Shown here: positions 24,118-34,205 of the stretch, piece after piece
Layout: the number at the start of each line of letters is the position of its first letter
Position numbering within the stretch: the first letter of the stretch is position 1
DNA from: Paenibacillus lutrae
Lineage (GTDB): Bacteria; Bacillota; Bacilli; Paenibacillales; NBRC-103111
Direction of reading: 5' to 3'
Assembly: GCF_009757775.1 (NCBI RefSeq)
Contig: NZ_RHLK01000003.1
Location: 1-64,000 of the forward strand
DNA: 64,000 bases
Made by a program: the position numbers and the translations under genes
The notes under the pieces: model-generated
Databases searched by the model: none
Told to the model about the DNA's origin: nothing
The model's input: the letters and a program-made list of their open reading frames with translations, nothing else

Positions 24118-26700
24118 TCAGGAAGATATCCGGTTGTGCTGGTGTTGTTCTTGGGATATCAGAACCTCGCGCGGCTTGCTTCCTTCGTGAGGACCGACGA
24201 TACCATTAGATTCCATGGAATCGATGAGCCTTCCCGCTCGGGCGTAACCGATCCTCATACGACGCTGTAGCAGAGAAGCCGATGCCTGCTTCGCATCAAT
24301 GACAATTTGAACGGCCTGCTCATACAATTCGTCACCGAATTCATCCTGGGATTCCGGCTGCTCTTCGATCTGAGGGACCATTTCTTCCGAATAATTCGCT
24401 TCCTGCTGCGTTCTTACGAAGTTAACAACTGTCTCCACCTCTTGGTCGGACAGAAAAGCTCCCTGCACACGAACCGGCTTGGAAGCCCCTACAGGCAAGT
24501 ACAGCATATCCCCACGGCCCAGCAGCTTCTCCGCTCCCACCATATCGAGAATAGTACGGGAATCAACCTGCGAGGAGACTCCAAACGCAATACGCGATGG
24601 AATGTTCGCCTTGATAACACCTGTAATGACGTCGACAGACGGCCGCTGCGTTGCAATAATCAAGTGAATTCCCGCCGCCCTGGCCATCTGGGCTAACCGG
24701 CATATGGCATCTTCCACATCATTGGCGGCAACCATCATAAGATCGGCTAACTCATCTACAATGACGACAATGTAAGGAAGAGGAGCCTCAGTGCCATGCT
24801 CTATGAGCATGGCGTTATACCCTTCTATATTCCGTGTCCCGCTTTTGGAAAACAACTCATACCGTTTTTCCATTTCGACCACGACCTTCTTGAGTGCAAG
24901 CGAAGCTCTGCGCGGGTCCGTGACAACGGGAGCCATCAAATGGGGAATACCATTGTAGACGTTAAGCTCAACCATTTTGGGATCTACCATCAGAAATTTC
25001 ACTTCGTTCGGTTTGGCCTTGTACAGAATACTTGTGATGATGCCGTTAATACATACCGATTTACCGGAACCGGTTGCTCCGGCTACCAGCAAGTGAGGCA
25101 TTTTGGCGAGATTGCCGACTATCGGTTGTCCGGAGATATCTCGGCCGAGAGTAACGGATAACCGGGAACTTGCCTCCTGAAAAGCCGAAGTCTCCATCAC
25201 TTCCCGCATCGTTACGACGGACACTTCGGAGTTAGGCACTTCAATCCCTATCGCGGATTTACCCGGGATCGGCGCCTCCATCCTTATATCTTTTGCGGCC
25301 AGAGCAAGCGCAATATCATCTGTCAGGCTGACGATGCGGCTGACCTTCACACCTACATCCGGCTGGATCTCATATCGGGTAACAGCAGGACCGCGCACAA
25401 CTTCCAGCACTTTGGCCCTCACACCGAAGCTTTCGAGTGTAGCTTCCAGCTTGCGGGCATTCGATTTATAATCGGCCATCTCGGACCCTTTGCCTGCAAT
25501 AGGCTTGGACAAAAGCGTTAAAGACGGCAAGTCGTACGGAGGCAGGACAGGCGGTGCGGTGCTCGCTCCGACATTTAAGTCCAGCGGCTCCTCAAGCCCT
25601 TCTTCAATAGAGGCAGCCTTATTGCCACCTGCCGCTGAAGGAGCGGCTGCAGCACCCGCCGCCGCGGGCACAGCAGAAGAAGCGGATGGAATCACCTTTT
25701 CTTCTCGCTGTACCTGCTCCTGGAAATCGCGAAACACCGTTGAAAATTCCCTGTCTTGCGGAATTGAGGTATCCTCATTTTTATCCATGCCTGCATCTGG
25801 CTTGTAGAGCACCTGATCGGCAGATTGCGGTGACGCAGCCGCACCGTTTACAGGAATGTCTTGATCATCTTCGTATCCGTACTCTTCCGTTTCCTCCTTA
25901 GGTTGCTTGAGAAGCTGAAGGAACCTCGGTTTCTTGCGTTTGGATTCGGGACGATACGTTTCTTCATCAAACTCATCATCGTACGGAATCTCCGCTTCCC
26001 TGCTGACTTTCCCCTTACTTTTGGAAACGGAAGCAGAAACCGATCTGCTGTTTTCTCTGGCAGCCGCTTTATGCTCTTTCTGCCAAACTTCCAGCTTTTT
26101 ACCCAGCAACGTAAAAAAACGTTTGAAACGCGCCCGTACTTTTTGCACGAAATCGACATAAGACAAATTTGTAATAAGAATCAATCCAATTGCAAACAAT
26201 GCGATTTGTACGAGACTTGCGCCCACCTCATCAAATAAGAAGTAGAGCAGGCTGTAAATCACCGCACCGATCATGCCGCCGCCGACATCGTTTACGAGTA
26301 TGTTCCCGCCCGCCGGCTGCAAACCCTGCTTAAGAGCTTCCCAAGTCAGAGTAAGTACAGATGAGGCTGTATAGTCTTTATTAGGAAACAGCTGCGAGAA
26401 TAGACGGATATGATTCATGACAAGAAGACCCGCGACAATTAACAACACCCCTGTTTTGCGGGTTGTCCATCGTGAGGGCCAGGAACGCTTTACCATAACA
26501 TGAAGGGCTATGTATATACAGATCAGCGGGATCAGAAAATCCCACGTACCGATGAAAAAGCGGCAGACATAATGAAAAGCTCGTCCTACATGACCTTCCC
26601 GTGCCAGTGCAATCACCGAGAAAATCAGAATCAAAATACCATATAGCTCGTACATCAAATTCGCTTTAATCGTCTTACTTTTTTTACGGCGTTTTGCCAC
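24118..26700 (-). CDS. spoIIIE: SpoIIIE/FtsK DNA translocase
   Basis: An 860-residue septal DNA pump. The N-terminus has four to five transmembrane helices (within about 18-190). An acidic, Ala/Pro-rich linker (about 200-400) follows. The motor has Walker [10 protein letters not shown] near residue 540 and Walker [10 protein letters not shown]. The C-terminal gamma winged helix (about 790-850) has [20 protein letters not shown] and reads polar sequences. It moves the chromosome into the forespore and clears septa. The start is the GTG at 26700 with GGAGG 9 bases upstream. It is longer than B. subtilis SpoIIIE (789) because of the linker. ylzJ and tepA lie upstream, as in B. subtilis. Confidence 0.95.
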   Translation of the reverse strand: MAKRRKKSKTIKANLMYELYGILILIFSVIALAREGHVGRAFHYVCRFFIGTWDFLIPLICIYIALHVMVKRSWPSRWTTRKTGVLLIVAGLLVMNHIRLFSQLFPNKDYTASSVLTLTWEALKQGLQPAGGNILVNDVGGGMIGAVIYSLLYFLFDEVGASLVQIALFAIGLILITNLSYVDFVQKVRARFKRFFTLLGKKLEVWQKEHKAAARENSRSVSASVSKSKGKVSREAEIPYDDEFDEETYRPESKRKKPRFLQLLKQPKEETEEYGYEDDQDIPVNGAAASPQSADQVLYKPDAGMDKNEDTSIPQDREFSTVFRDFQEQVQREEKVIPSASSAVPAAAGAAAAPSAAGGNKAASIEEGLEEPLDLNVGASTAPPVLPPYDLPSLTLLSKPIAGKGSEMADYKSNARKLEATLESFGVRAKVLEVVRGPAVTRYEIQPDVGVKVSRIVSLTDDIALALAAKDIRMEAPIPGKSAIGIEVPNSEVSVVTMREVMETSAFQEASSRLSVTLGRDISGQPIVGNLAKMPHLLVAGATGSGKSVCINGIITSILYKAKPNEVKFLMVDPKMVELNVYNGIPHLMAPVVTDPRRASLALKKVVVEMEKRYELFSKSGTRNIEGYNAMLIEHGTEAPLPYIVVIVDELADLMMVAANDVEDAICRLAQMARAAGIHLIIATQRPSVDVITGVIKANIPSRIAFGVSSQVDSRTILDMVGAEKLLGRGDMLYLPVGASKPVRVQGAFLSDQEVETVVNFVRTQQEANYSEEMVPQIEEQPESQDEFGDELYEQAVQIVIDAKQASASLLQRRMRIGYARAGRLIDSMESNGIVGPHEGSKPREVLISQEQHQHNRISS

Positions 26701-26764
26701 TCTATTCCACCTCCGATATGTCATTATACCATAGTTTCGGGAGGCGGAATACGGGCGGCAGTTC

Positions 26765-26995
26765 CTAGACGAAAGGGAAAGCAGGCTTACTCTCCAGTAC
26801 AATTCCGGGTGCCAGGCCCGGGTTCAGGTAATGGCTGGGATCGGGGCTGTAAAGGCGGATAATGCGAACACGGCCTTCCTCCACCGGCTCCACCTGCATA
26901 AGCACGCCCCCTACTTCAATATCGCGAAAAGCGGGCTTGTTATCCTCCCACCCTTCATATACCAGTTCTTCCGGCAATATCGAATAATGCGTCAT
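26765..26995 (-). CDS. ylzJ: YlzJ-like small protein
   Basis: A 76-residue protein of the YlzJ family, found next to tepA in spore formers. It starts [15 protein letters not shown], and the pattern GVLMQVEP...[15 protein letters not shown] is typical. No domain of known function is visible. The ATG at 26995 overlaps the tepA stop as ATGA and has AAGGAGG at good spacing, so it is co-translated with tepA. spoIIIE follows after 64 bases. Confidence 0.85.
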   Translation of the reverse strand: MTHYSILPEELVYEGWEDNKPAFRDIEVGGVLMQVEPVEEGRVRIIRLYSPDPSHYLNPGLAPGIVLESKPAFPFV

Positions 26996-28320
26996 GCCTT
27001 TGAACCTCCTTGGGAAGACTTACGCTCTTCAATACGGCGGTTTAACTCGGCAATAGCCTGTCCGATTCCGCCGACCTCATCAATCAAGCCATACTTTACA
27101 GCATCGGAACCGATTACGGTTGTTCCTATATCTCTTGTGAGTTCCCCAGTTTTAAACATCAGTTCTTTAAACTGCTCTTCCGATATTCGCGAATGCTTGA
27201 TAACGAAGCGAGTCACACGTTCCTGCATCTTCTCCAAATATTCGAACGTTTGCAGGACGCCGATGACAAGCCCGGTCAGACGTATCGGGTGAATCGTCAT
27301 GGTTGCCGTTTCCGCAATAAAGGATTTATTGGAGCTGACCGCAATCGGCACCCCTATACTGTGGCCCCCGCCAAGTACAAGTGTTACAGTCGGCTTAGAT
27401 ATCGTCGCAAGCATTTCTGCAATAGCCAGTCCCGCTTCCACATCCCCGCCGACCGTATTTAAAATAACAAGAATGCCTTCGATTTTGGGATTCTGCTCCG
27501 CGGCAACCAGCTGCGGGATCAAATGCTCATACTTGGTCGTTTTATTCTGCGGAGGAAGCACAATATGACCTTCAACCTGCCCGATAATCGTCATGCAGAA
27601 AATATTAGACTCACCGGCAGGGGTACTCGTTTGTCCAAGCTGCTGTATGGTCTCCACAACTGCAAGCTTTTTTTGCTCTTCCGTGATTTGATCTTCCGAT
27701 TTGGGAGGAGGTTCAGCATTCGAAAACGACTCCCGCTGATAAGGAAGCGATTCATTCGAAGTACGATTGGCAGCCGTAGCCGCATAAGAAGATCCGCTTT
27801 GATTCATAGGTTCATGAGTACTTAAGTTAGGTGCGTACCCCAAACCCATGTAGGCATGCTCCTCTTCGGCAAAATTCTGAGCTTGAGTATTACCATTAAC
27901 AGCATGATTCCGCTGGCTAATCAAGCTCCCGCCACCATTCCCATTCGGCATTGACCTGTTTACGGCATTGCCCGGGATTAATGAATTAGGAGAAAAACCC
28001 GCATGGCCTCCGGGATTATTTCGTGGATCGTACGTTAAGTTATCGGTTGAACCGTAATCCTGACTCCGCCCTTCATTACCTGAAACGGGATTTGAGTGAT
28101 AAATTGTCCCGCTCGAGTAAGAAGCTGGATTTGTGTTGTTCATCCCGTTCACCAAGCTTCCCGTATTGGCTCTATAAGCTTGGCTGCCGTTTGAATACGG
28201 ATCGGAATGAAGCGAATTTTGCACCTGATTCCTGTCTATCCTGTTTGGGTTGCTTCCTTGTCTTTCCCCTCGGTAACCTGCTGAATAAGGCTGACCGTCA
28301 CGCTGATTTTCATATCCCAT
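26992..28320 (-). CDS. tepA: TepA (YmfB), ClpP-like translocation-enhancing peptidase with long N-terminal extension
   Basis: A 442-residue protein. The C-terminal half (from about residue 240) is the ClpP-class TepA domain, with the nucleophile Ser in GGGHSIGVP (Ser321 from this start) and a candidate His in MTIHPIR (His344). B. subtilis TepA has about 245 residues and has been linked to protein export and sporulation. The extra 200 N-terminal residues are low-complexity, rich in Asn, Gly, Ser, Gln and Tyr, with no signal peptide or helix. The start at 28320 has AGGAGG with 7-base spacing; an ATG 6 bases earlier is too close. A sigma-E-type promoter lies upstream. ylzJ overlaps its stop. Confidence 0.9.
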   Translation of the reverse strand: MGYENQRDGQPYSAGYRGERQGSNPNRIDRNQVQNSLHSDPYSNGSQAYRANTGSLVNGMNNTNPASYSSGTIYHSNPVSGNEGRSQDYGSTDNLTYDPRNNPGGHAGFSPNSLIPGNAVNRSMPNGNGGGSLISQRNHAVNGNTQAQNFAEEEHAYMGLGYAPNLSTHEPMNQSGSSYAATAANRTSNESLPYQRESFSNAEPPPKSEDQITEEQKKLAVVETIQQLGQTSTPAGESNIFCMTIIGQVEGHIVLPPQNKTTKYEHLIPQLVAAEQNPKIEGILVILNTVGGDVEAGLAIAEMLATISKPTVTLVLGGGHSIGVPIAVSSNKSFIAETATMTIHPIRLTGLVIGVLQTFEYLEKMQERVTRFVIKHSRISEEQFKELMFKTGELTRDIGTTVIGSDAVKYGLIDEVGGIGQAIAELNRRIEERKSSQGGSKA

Positions 28321-28349
28321 GCCCATTCCTCCTAGTCGTAATCCATCCT

Positions 28350-28379
28350 AGTGTAGGCTTTAGAAGCACCAATTTATTC
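28350..28379 (-). promoter_or_regulatory. Candidate sigma-E promoter of tepA
   Basis: -35 GAATAAA (28373-28379) fits kmATAww; -10 CCTACACT (28350-28357) matches CATACAnT at all but one defined position; the spacer is 15 bases. Confidence 0.45.
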
Positions 28380-28419
28380 ATTTTTTTAAACCCATTTCGT
28401 TTTACCGGGGAAAAACATT

Positions 28420-28449
28420 AAAAAAGCCCTCTCCAATTAAGGAGAGAGC
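28420..28449 (-). terminator. Terminator of rnjB
   Basis: A 9-bp stem with one non-Watson-Crick position (28426-28434 with 28441-28449) is followed by six T on the minus strand, after rnjB. Confidence 0.8.
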
Positions 28450-28486
28450 TTGTTGGGTTTTGGGTTAAGTGACTAGCTTTGAGAGA

Positions 28487-30163
28487 CTAGACTTCCATAA
28501 TGATTGGAAGAATCATTGGTCTTCTTCTGGTTTGTTCATATAAAAATCGTCCAAGTGCGTCCTTCACATGTGTTTTCAGTGAAGCCCATTCATTTACGTT
28601 ATCATTCATTAATTTGTTAAGCGTACTTGTCACAATACGGTTCGCTTCATCGAGTAAACCTTCGGATTCGCGGACGTATACAAATCCGCGGGAAATAATG
28701 TCCGGACCGGATAGAATGGTTCCATCCTGCTTGCTGAGTGTTACCACGACGACCAGAATGCCGTCCTGGGAAAGCAGTTTACGATCACGCAGAACGATGT
28801 TTCCTACATCACCAACACCAAGTCCGTCGATCAGAATGTTACCTGCTTGTACTCTCGCTCCCTTGCGAGCCACTCCGCCTTGAATTTCAACAGTGTCTCC
28901 ATTGTCCAAGATAAAGATATCTTCTTGTGCAACGCCGACCGATTCGGCTAGCTGTCCGTGTAGACGAAGCATACGGTACTCACCGTGAATCGGAATAAAG
29001 TATTTAGGCTTCATCAGGTTGAGCATCAATTTCAGTTCTTCCTGACTACCGTGTCCGGATACGTGAACACCCGTTTTGGAACCTGGTCCGTAGATGACAT
29101 CGGCTCCAAGGCGGAACAGTTCATCTACCGTGCGACCTACATAACGCTCATTGCCTGGAATAGGAGTGGCCGCAATAATTACTGTATCACCGGGCAGAAT
29201 ATCTACTTTGCGGTGAGTCGAGCGGGCCATGCGGGTTAGAGCAGACATCGGCTCTCCCTGGCTTCCCGTACAAAGAACAACTACGCGGTCGGCAGCCATG
29301 CGATTTACTTCCTCGGGCTCTATCAGCATTCCGTCCGGAACTCGCAGGTATCCAAGCTCTGATGCGATGGAAACCACATTAACCATACTACGGCCAATTA
29401 CCGTTACTTTACGGCGAGTCGCTTCAGCCGCGTCAATAACCTGCTGAACACGGTGAATGTTAGATGCGAAAGTCGCAATAACGACACGCTGCTTCGCTTT
29501 ACGGAATACTTCCTCGATGGTAACGCCTACGCTTTTCTCAGAGCCGGTAAACCCTGGTTTCTCGGCATTCGTACTGTCGGAAAGAAGGGCAAGTACGCCT
29601 TTCTGACCGATTTCGGCCATCCGGTGCAGATCAGCATACTGATCATTAACCGGTGTCTGGTCGAATTTAAAGTCTCCGGTGTGCACTACGACGCCTTCGG
29701 GAGTTTCAAGTGCAATCCCTACGGAATCCGGAATACTGTGGTTGGTTCTAAAGAATGTAGCTGTAATCGTTCCCAAATTAAGCTCTGAGTCCGCATTGAT
29801 CAAAATCCGCTTGGTTTCCCCGAGCAAATTGGCTTCCCTCAGCTTATTCTCCACTAGTCCAAGTGTCAGCTTAGTGCCATATACCGGCACATTCAGATGT
29901 CTCAGTACGTAAGGGAGTCCGCCGATATGGTCTTCATGACCATGGGTTAACAAAATGCCGCGAACTTTGTCTTTGTTTTCCAACAGATAATTGATATCCG
30001 GGATCACAATGTCGATTCCTAGCATATCTTCCTCTGGGAACTTCAAACCGCTATCGACCACCACAATATCATTCGCATACTGCACCACATACATATTTTT
30101 ACCGATTTCACCCACGCCGCCGAGGGCAAAAATCAGAACTTTATCGTTATTTTTCTTAGACAA
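28487..30163 (-). CDS. rnjB: Ribonuclease J (rnjB position, intact metal site)
   Basis: A protein of about 558 residues with the metallo-beta-lactamase/beta-CASP fold of RNase J, a 5'-3' exonuclease and endonuclease. The zinc motif LTHGHEDHIGGLP is complete near residue 72; SDSTNAEKPG and the beta-CASP motif ATFASNIHRV follow, then HGSQEEL and IPIHGEYRML. By position between dapA and tepA it corresponds to B. subtilis rnjB (ymfA), whose product RNase J2 has a degenerate HxHxDH motif. This copy keeps it, so it may be catalytically competent. Two TTG codons follow AGGAGG; the second (30163) has 8-base spacing. It has its own promoter and terminator. Confidence 0.93.
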   Translation of the reverse strand: MSKKNNDKVLIFALGGVGEIGKNMYVVQYANDIVVVDSGLKFPEEDMLGIDIVIPDINYLLENKDKVRGILLTHGHEDHIGGLPYVLRHLNVPVYGTKLTLGLVENKLREANLLGETKRILINADSELNLGTITATFFRTNHSIPDSVGIALETPEGVVVHTGDFKFDQTPVNDQYADLHRMAEIGQKGVLALLSDSTNAEKPGFTGSEKSVGVTIEEVFRKAKQRVVIATFASNIHRVQQVIDAAEATRRKVTVIGRSMVNVVSIASELGYLRVPDGMLIEPEEVNRMAADRVVVLCTGSQGEPMSALTRMARSTHRKVDILPGDTVIIAATPIPGNERYVGRTVDELFRLGADVIYGPGSKTGVHVSGHGSQEELKLMLNLMKPKYFIPIHGEYRMLRLHGQLAESVGVAQEDIFILDNGDTVEIQGGVARKGARVQAGNILIDGLGVGDVGNIVLRDRKLLSQDGILVVVVTLSKQDGTILSGPDIISRGFVYVRESEGLLDEANRIVTSTLNKLMNDNVNEWASLKTHVKDALGRFLYEQTRRRPMILPIIMEV

Positions 30164-30231
30164 CAAACTTACCTCCTCGAGTTGTTTTGACGACGATTTT
30201 TATAATGAAACCGAACCAGTCACTTGCCACC

Positions 30232-30261
30232 ATTATACAGGAAAGAACTACCCGATTACAA
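30232..30261 (-). promoter_or_regulatory. Sigma-A promoter of rnjB
   Basis: A perfect -10 TATAAT (30232-30237) and -35 TTGTAA (30256-30261) are separated by 18 bases. Confidence 0.7.
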
Positions 30262-30297
30262 GTTCGCTCGTATGTGAAATGTATTGTCTCCCAAAAT

Positions 30298-30331
30298 AAT
30301 AAAACCGATGCCCCATGGCACCGGTTTTTTA
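30298..30331 (-). terminator. Terminator of the spoVF-dapA operon
   Basis: A 12-bp stem with one mismatch (30301-30312 with 30317-30328, loop CCAT) has A and T runs on both sides. It lies just after the dapA stop. Confidence 0.85.
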
Positions 30332-30339
30332 TGGCTATA

Positions 30340-31206
30340 TTACTTGATAAGGGAGGCGACAAAATTCTCGTCTTCTTCATTCAAATGTACCAGCGGCAAA
30401 CGCACTCCGCCTGCGTCAAAACCTTTTAATTTAAGCGCATACTTAACTGGAGCTGGACTTGGGGCACAGAACATGCCCGTCAGTACTGGAAGCAGTTCAG
30501 CGTTGATTTCCGCTGCTCGTTTGATATTACCCGAGGTGTATGCTGCAATCAGTTCCTGCATTTCCTTGCCGATGACATGGCTGGCTACGCTAATAATCCC
30601 GTGGCAGCCTACAGCAACCGCAGGCAGTGTCATACTGTCCTCACCGCTGTATACCGTAAAACCCTCTGCCGCTCCAAACACAATTCGGGACAATTGATTC
30701 GTGTCCGAACAGTCTTTGGTCGCGACAATATTCGGAATCCGGGACAAACGGATTGTCGTATCCGCATCAATATTAACACCGGTACGTCCTGGAACGTTGT
30801 ACAGGATAACCGGTAACTCCACCGCTTCAGCGACCGTCTTGAAATGCTGATACAAGCCTTCCTGAGTGGGCCTGTTATAGTAAGGAGCGACGAGCAATAG
30901 GGCATCAATTCCGCCCTGTTTGACCACTTCTTTAGAAAACTCTATGGTATGAGCTGTGCTGTTGCTTCCTGTACCCGCAATGATTCTACATCGCCCTTGG
31001 GCATGTTTAGCGACTGCGGCAATCAGCTTCAGCTTCTCGTCTTCCGTAAGCGTAGGCGATTCGCCCGTTGTTCCGCATACAACTATTCCGTCACTTTTCT
31101 GCTCATTAATAAGATAGTCGACCAGCGGTTCCACACGAGTCCAATCTATTTCAAGTTGATCATTAAATGGAGTTACCATCGCTGTAATTACTCTGCCGAA
31201 ATCCAC
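30340..31206 (-). CDS. dapA: DapA, 4-hydroxy-tetrahydrodipicolinate synthase
   Basis: A 288-residue TIM-barrel aldolase that condenses pyruvate with aspartate semialdehyde, the first step specific to lysine, diaminopimelate and dipicolinate. The Schiff-base Lys lies in NIVATKDCSD near residue 161, the proton-relay Tyr in LYNVPGRTG near 135, and GTTGESPTL near 44 binds the substrate. The start is a GTG at 31206 preceded by a G-rich site. It follows dapG after only 21 bases and ends the spoVFA-spoVFB-asd-dapG-dapA unit, so all enzymes from aspartate to dipicolinate except DapB-type steps are encoded together. Confidence 0.96.
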   Translation of the reverse strand: MDFGRVITAMVTPFNDQLEIDWTRVEPLVDYLINEQKSDGIVVCGTTGESPTLTEDEKLKLIAAVAKHAQGRCRIIAGTGSNSTAHTIEFSKEVVKQGGIDALLLVAPYYNRPTQEGLYQHFKTVAEAVELPVILYNVPGRTGVNIDADTTIRLSRIPNIVATKDCSDTNQLSRIVFGAAEGFTVYSGEDSMTLPAVAVGCHGIISVASHVIGKEMQELIAAYTSGNIKRAAEINAELLPVLTGMFCAPSPAPVKYALKLKGFDAGGVRLPLVHLNEEDENFVASLIK

Positions 31207-31227
31207 AACTTCCGCCCCCTACATTGA

Positions 31228-32445
31228 CTACTTATGCAAATTAAAAGAATTGTGCAGTGCCCGTACAGCGCCAACCATGTCTTCTCCATGAACGAGAATC
31301 CATATGGTGGTATTCGAATCAGCCGATTGCAGGATACGAATGTTCTGCTGCGTAAGCGACTCTACGATCCGTGCCATAACTCCCGGCACACCGTTCATTC
31401 CGCCGCCAATCACAGAGACTTTAGCGCATCCACTCAGTAAAGTGGGTTTAAAACCTAAACCGCGAAGGAGCTCGAGCGCCCTATCCGCAACATGATCAAA
31501 TACGGTATAAACCACTCCCGAAGGATTAACATTAATAAAATCCACACTAATGGAGTGCTGAGCCATGGTTTTGAAGACTTGCAGCTGCAAATCATACTGG
31601 CCTTCGACTGCCGGCACCTGAATTTGTGTAATTAGTCCGAAATGCGCAATTCCTGTCACATGACGGTCTTCCACTTTCTTCTCAGATGCATACAAAGATT
31701 CCGGATTCGTAACCAGCGTTCCTTCTTCTTTGGAAAAAGTCGAACGTACCCGGATCGGTACATTAGCCTGCATGGCAACTTCCACTGCCCGCGGGTGAAT
31801 CACTTTGGCCCCATTATGAGCCATATTGCAAATTTCAATATAACTGACGCGCGACAATGGCTTGGCGTCTTCTACAATCCGCGGATCCGCCGTCAGAATA
31901 CCATTGACATCGGTAAAAATATCGACGACTTCCGCTTTAAGGGCCGCACCAAGTGCAGTAGCGGACGTGTCGCTGCCGCCTCTGCCAAGCGTCGTAAATT
32001 CATGATCAGCTGTCTGCCCCTGGAAGCCTGCGACAATTACGACCTCACTGCGTTCCAGGTGCTCTACAATACGTTTGGGCTGTACCGAAACGATCTGGGC
32101 ATTCCCATATGCGGCATTGGTCTCTATCCCCGCCTGCCCTCCGGTAAGTACAACGGAAGAAATGCCCGCAGCTTGAAGCATGCTGCACAAATTGGCTGCG
32201 GAGATCCATTCTCCGCAGCACATCAGCAAGTCTTTTTCCCTTGCGGGAAGTGTATCTCCATTCTGCCGGATTAATCCGAGCAGAGTGTCAGTCGCATAAG
32301 GCTCGCCCTGCCGGCCCATTGCTGAAACAACGACAACCAACCGGCAATCTTCATTACGAGCATCTTGAATATGTGCCAACACATGCTGCCTTGCTTCAGG
32401 TGTGGACAGGGAAGTTCCACCAAATTTTTGAACACGAATACGCAT
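31228..32445 (-). CDS. dapG: Aspartate kinase (DapG type)
   Basis: A 405-residue aspartokinase that phosphorylates aspartate. The kinase domain begins VQKFGGTSLSTPEAR and contains TLGRGGSDTSATALG near residue 150 and FTDVNGILTADPRI. Two C-terminal ACT domains (about 265-400) form the effector site. By operon position it matches B. subtilis DapG, the diaminopimelate-sensitive isozyme; feedback ligand cannot be read directly. No lysine riboswitch is seen in the 87 bases before it, in contrast to lysC. The ATG has GGGGGAAGGA at good spacing. Confidence 0.93.
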   Translation of the reverse strand: MRIRVQKFGGTSLSTPEARQHVLAHIQDARNEDCRLVVVVSAMGRQGEPYATDTLLGLIRQNGDTLPAREKDLLMCCGEWISAANLCSMLQAAGISSVVLTGGQAGIETNAAYGNAQIVSVQPKRIVEHLERSEVVIVAGFQGQTADHEFTTLGRGGSDTSATALGAALKAEVVDIFTDVNGILTADPRIVEDAKPLSRVSYIEICNMAHNGAKVIHPRAVEVAMQANVPIRVRSTFSKEEGTLVTNPESLYASEKKVEDRHVTGIAHFGLITQIQVPAVEGQYDLQLQVFKTMAQHSISVDFINVNPSGVVYTVFDHVADRALELLRGLGFKPTLLSGCAKVSVIGGGMNGVPGVMARIVESLTQQNIRILQSADSNTTIWILVHGEDMVGAVRALHNSFNLHK

Positions 32446-32532
32446 GTCCTTCCCCCGTTCCTATTCGCTTTGTCTAGTTGTTATTCATGCTGTGCCAAGG
32501 AATAAAAATTTTGAAAAGATGCCTTCGTTCAC

Positions 32533-33573
32533 TTACTTCTGTTCTTGAGCGATATGTTCAGCAATCTGAACGGCATTCCAAGCTGCACCTTTAAGAAGGT
32601 TGTCGGATACGATCCACATGTTAAGTGCACGCGTGTTGTTCAAATCACGGCGAACACGGCCCACGAAAGTTTCAAGCTTGCCTGCAGCATCAGTTGCCAG
32701 CGGGTATTGCTGTTCTTGCGGGTTATCTTGAAGAACGATACCCGGCGCATCCGCTATAAGTCTAAGAACTTCTTCCATCTCGAAGTCTTCTTTAAGTTCC
32801 ACATAGACGGATTCGGAATGTCCGTACACAACCGGAATCCGCACGCATGTAGCTGTAACTTGGATGGATTCGTCCTGCATGATTTTCTTGGTTTCATTGA
32901 TCATTTTCATTTCTTCATTCGTAAACCCATTATCGAGGAATTTATCGATCTGCGGGATCGCATTGAAAGCAATCTGATGTTTAACCGGCAATGATCCTAC
33001 CGGCAGAATATCCGGGTTGACCGGATTTCCGGCTAATACTTCACGGGACTGGCGCAGCATCTCATCGATTGCCTTGCTGCCTGATCCGGATACGGCTTGA
33101 TATGTAGATACGATGATTTTGGAGATGCCGTAACGGTCATAGAGAGGTTTGAGCGCTGCAACCATTTGAATCGTAGAGCAGTTAGGGTTCGCGATGATGC
33201 CTTTATGCTCTTGGATAGCATCAATATTAACTTCCGGAACGACCAGCGGAGTGTTAGGATCCATACGGAAAGCACTCGTATTGTCGATACATACCGTACC
33301 GCCGGCAGCAGCGAGAGGAGCAAGCTCCTTACTCACATCGCCGCCCGCGCTGAATAAAGCGATATCTACACCCTCGAAGCTTTGAGCTGTTGCCGCTTCG
33401 ACGGTAACTTCTTTATCTTTGAATTTAATCTTAGTTCCTGCTGAACGAGGAGAAGAAAGAAGCTTCAACTCATTGATCGGAAAATCACGTGTTTCCAGCA
33501 AACGAATAATTTGTTCACCGACTGCGCCGGTCGCGCCAACTACTGCAACATTAAACTTTTTCTGATTCGACAT
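32533..33573 (-). CDS. asd: Asd, aspartate-semialdehyde dehydrogenase
   Basis: A 346-residue NADP-dependent enzyme that reduces aspartyl phosphate to aspartate semialdehyde. The Rossmann motif VGATGAVGEQ is at the N-terminus. The active-site Cys is in NPNCSTIQ near residue 129, and the base His is in VYGHSESVY near 250. The ATG at 33573 has GGGGAG about 9 bases upstream. It lies between spoVFB and dapG with only short gaps, so it belongs to the sigma-K dependent spoVF unit, though internal vegetative promoters are likely because the product is always needed. Confidence 0.96.
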   Translation of the reverse strand: MSNQKKFNVAVVGATGAVGEQIIRLLETRDFPINELKLLSSPRSAGTKIKFKDKEVTVEAATAQSFEGVDIALFSAGGDVSKELAPLAAAGGTVCIDNTSAFRMDPNTPLVVPEVNIDAIQEHKGIIANPNCSTIQMVAALKPLYDRYGISKIIVSTYQAVSGSGSKAIDEMLRQSREVLAGNPVNPDILPVGSLPVKHQIAFNAIPQIDKFLDNGFTNEEMKMINETKKIMQDESIQVTATCVRIPVVYGHSESVYVELKEDFEMEEVLRLIADAPGIVLQDNPQEQQYPLATDAAGKLETFVGRVRRDLNNTRALNMWIVSDNLLKGAAWNAVQIAEHIAQEQK

Positions 33574-33608
33574 ATCGTTCTCTCCCCATTTGTACGAATA
33601 ATCTATGT

Positions 33609-34205
33609 TTAAGTATAAAGGAACCGCTCAATGATCATCGGTTGCAGCTGCTTTCCCCGGAGAGCCGCCTCGCATGTTTCGAGAGTCAAATCCATTCTAG
33701 CTACGAGCGAATTCGGCTTAGCTTCAGGCGCATCCTGTCCGAACGGCACAAAATAAATGTTCTTCGTAATTAGCAGTTTCGCAATATTCATCGAATTAAG
33801 TCCAAGACCGTCATTGGTAGAAATGGCCAGAACAAGTGGTCGCTGGTTGCGCATCTGTGCCTTGGCCGCCATCAATACGGGACTTTCGGTCATTGCATTA
33901 GCGAGCTTACTTGTTGTATTGCCTGTACATGGCGCAATCAACATCACATCGAGCTTCTTCGAAGGTCCTAGCGGCTCCGCATCTACAATGGTCGTAATGA
34001 GATCACTGCCCGTCATATCTTTGAGCTGTTTCTGCCAATCTGCCGCTTTGCCGAATCTTGTATCCGTAGTCAACACCGACTGGGAGACGATGGGCACGAC
34101 TTTGGCCCCAACATCTACGAATCTTTGAATCTGCGGCATGATCTCTTCTAATGTGCAGTGTGAGCCTGTCAGCGCAAAACCTACCGTTATCCCATGCCAG
34201 TTCAA
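33609..34205 (-). CDS. spoVFB: SpoVFB (DpaB), dipicolinate synthase subunit B
   Basis: A 198-residue flavoprotein-like subunit of dipicolinate synthase. It starts NWHGITVGFALTGSHCTLEE and contains APCTGNTTSKLANAMTES, the phosphate-binding pattern of the family. With SpoVFA it oxidises dihydrodipicolinate to dipicolinic acid in the mother cell, for loading into the spore core. The start is a TTG at 34205 that overlaps the spoVFA stop as TTGA, with AGGAG about 9 bases upstream, which indicates coupled translation and balanced subunits. Confidence 0.95.
   Translation of the reverse strand: MNWHGITVGFALTGSHCTLEEIMPQIQRFVDVGAKVVPIVSQSVLTTDTRFGKAADWQKQLKDMTGSDLITTIVDAEPLGPSKKLDVMLIAPCTGNTTSKLANAMTESPVLMAAKAQMRNQRPLVLAISTNDGLGLNSMNIAKLLITKNIYFVPFGQDAPEAKPNSLVARMDLTLETCEAALRGKQLQPMIIERFLYT

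Noticed and set aside
26992-28320. Frameshift or fusion explaining the TepA extension
   Set aside because: One uninterrupted frame with a good start site; no second domain is recognisable in the extension.
32446-32532. Lysine riboswitch before the aspartokinase gene
   Set aside because: Only 87 bases are available and none of the expected conserved core was seen.
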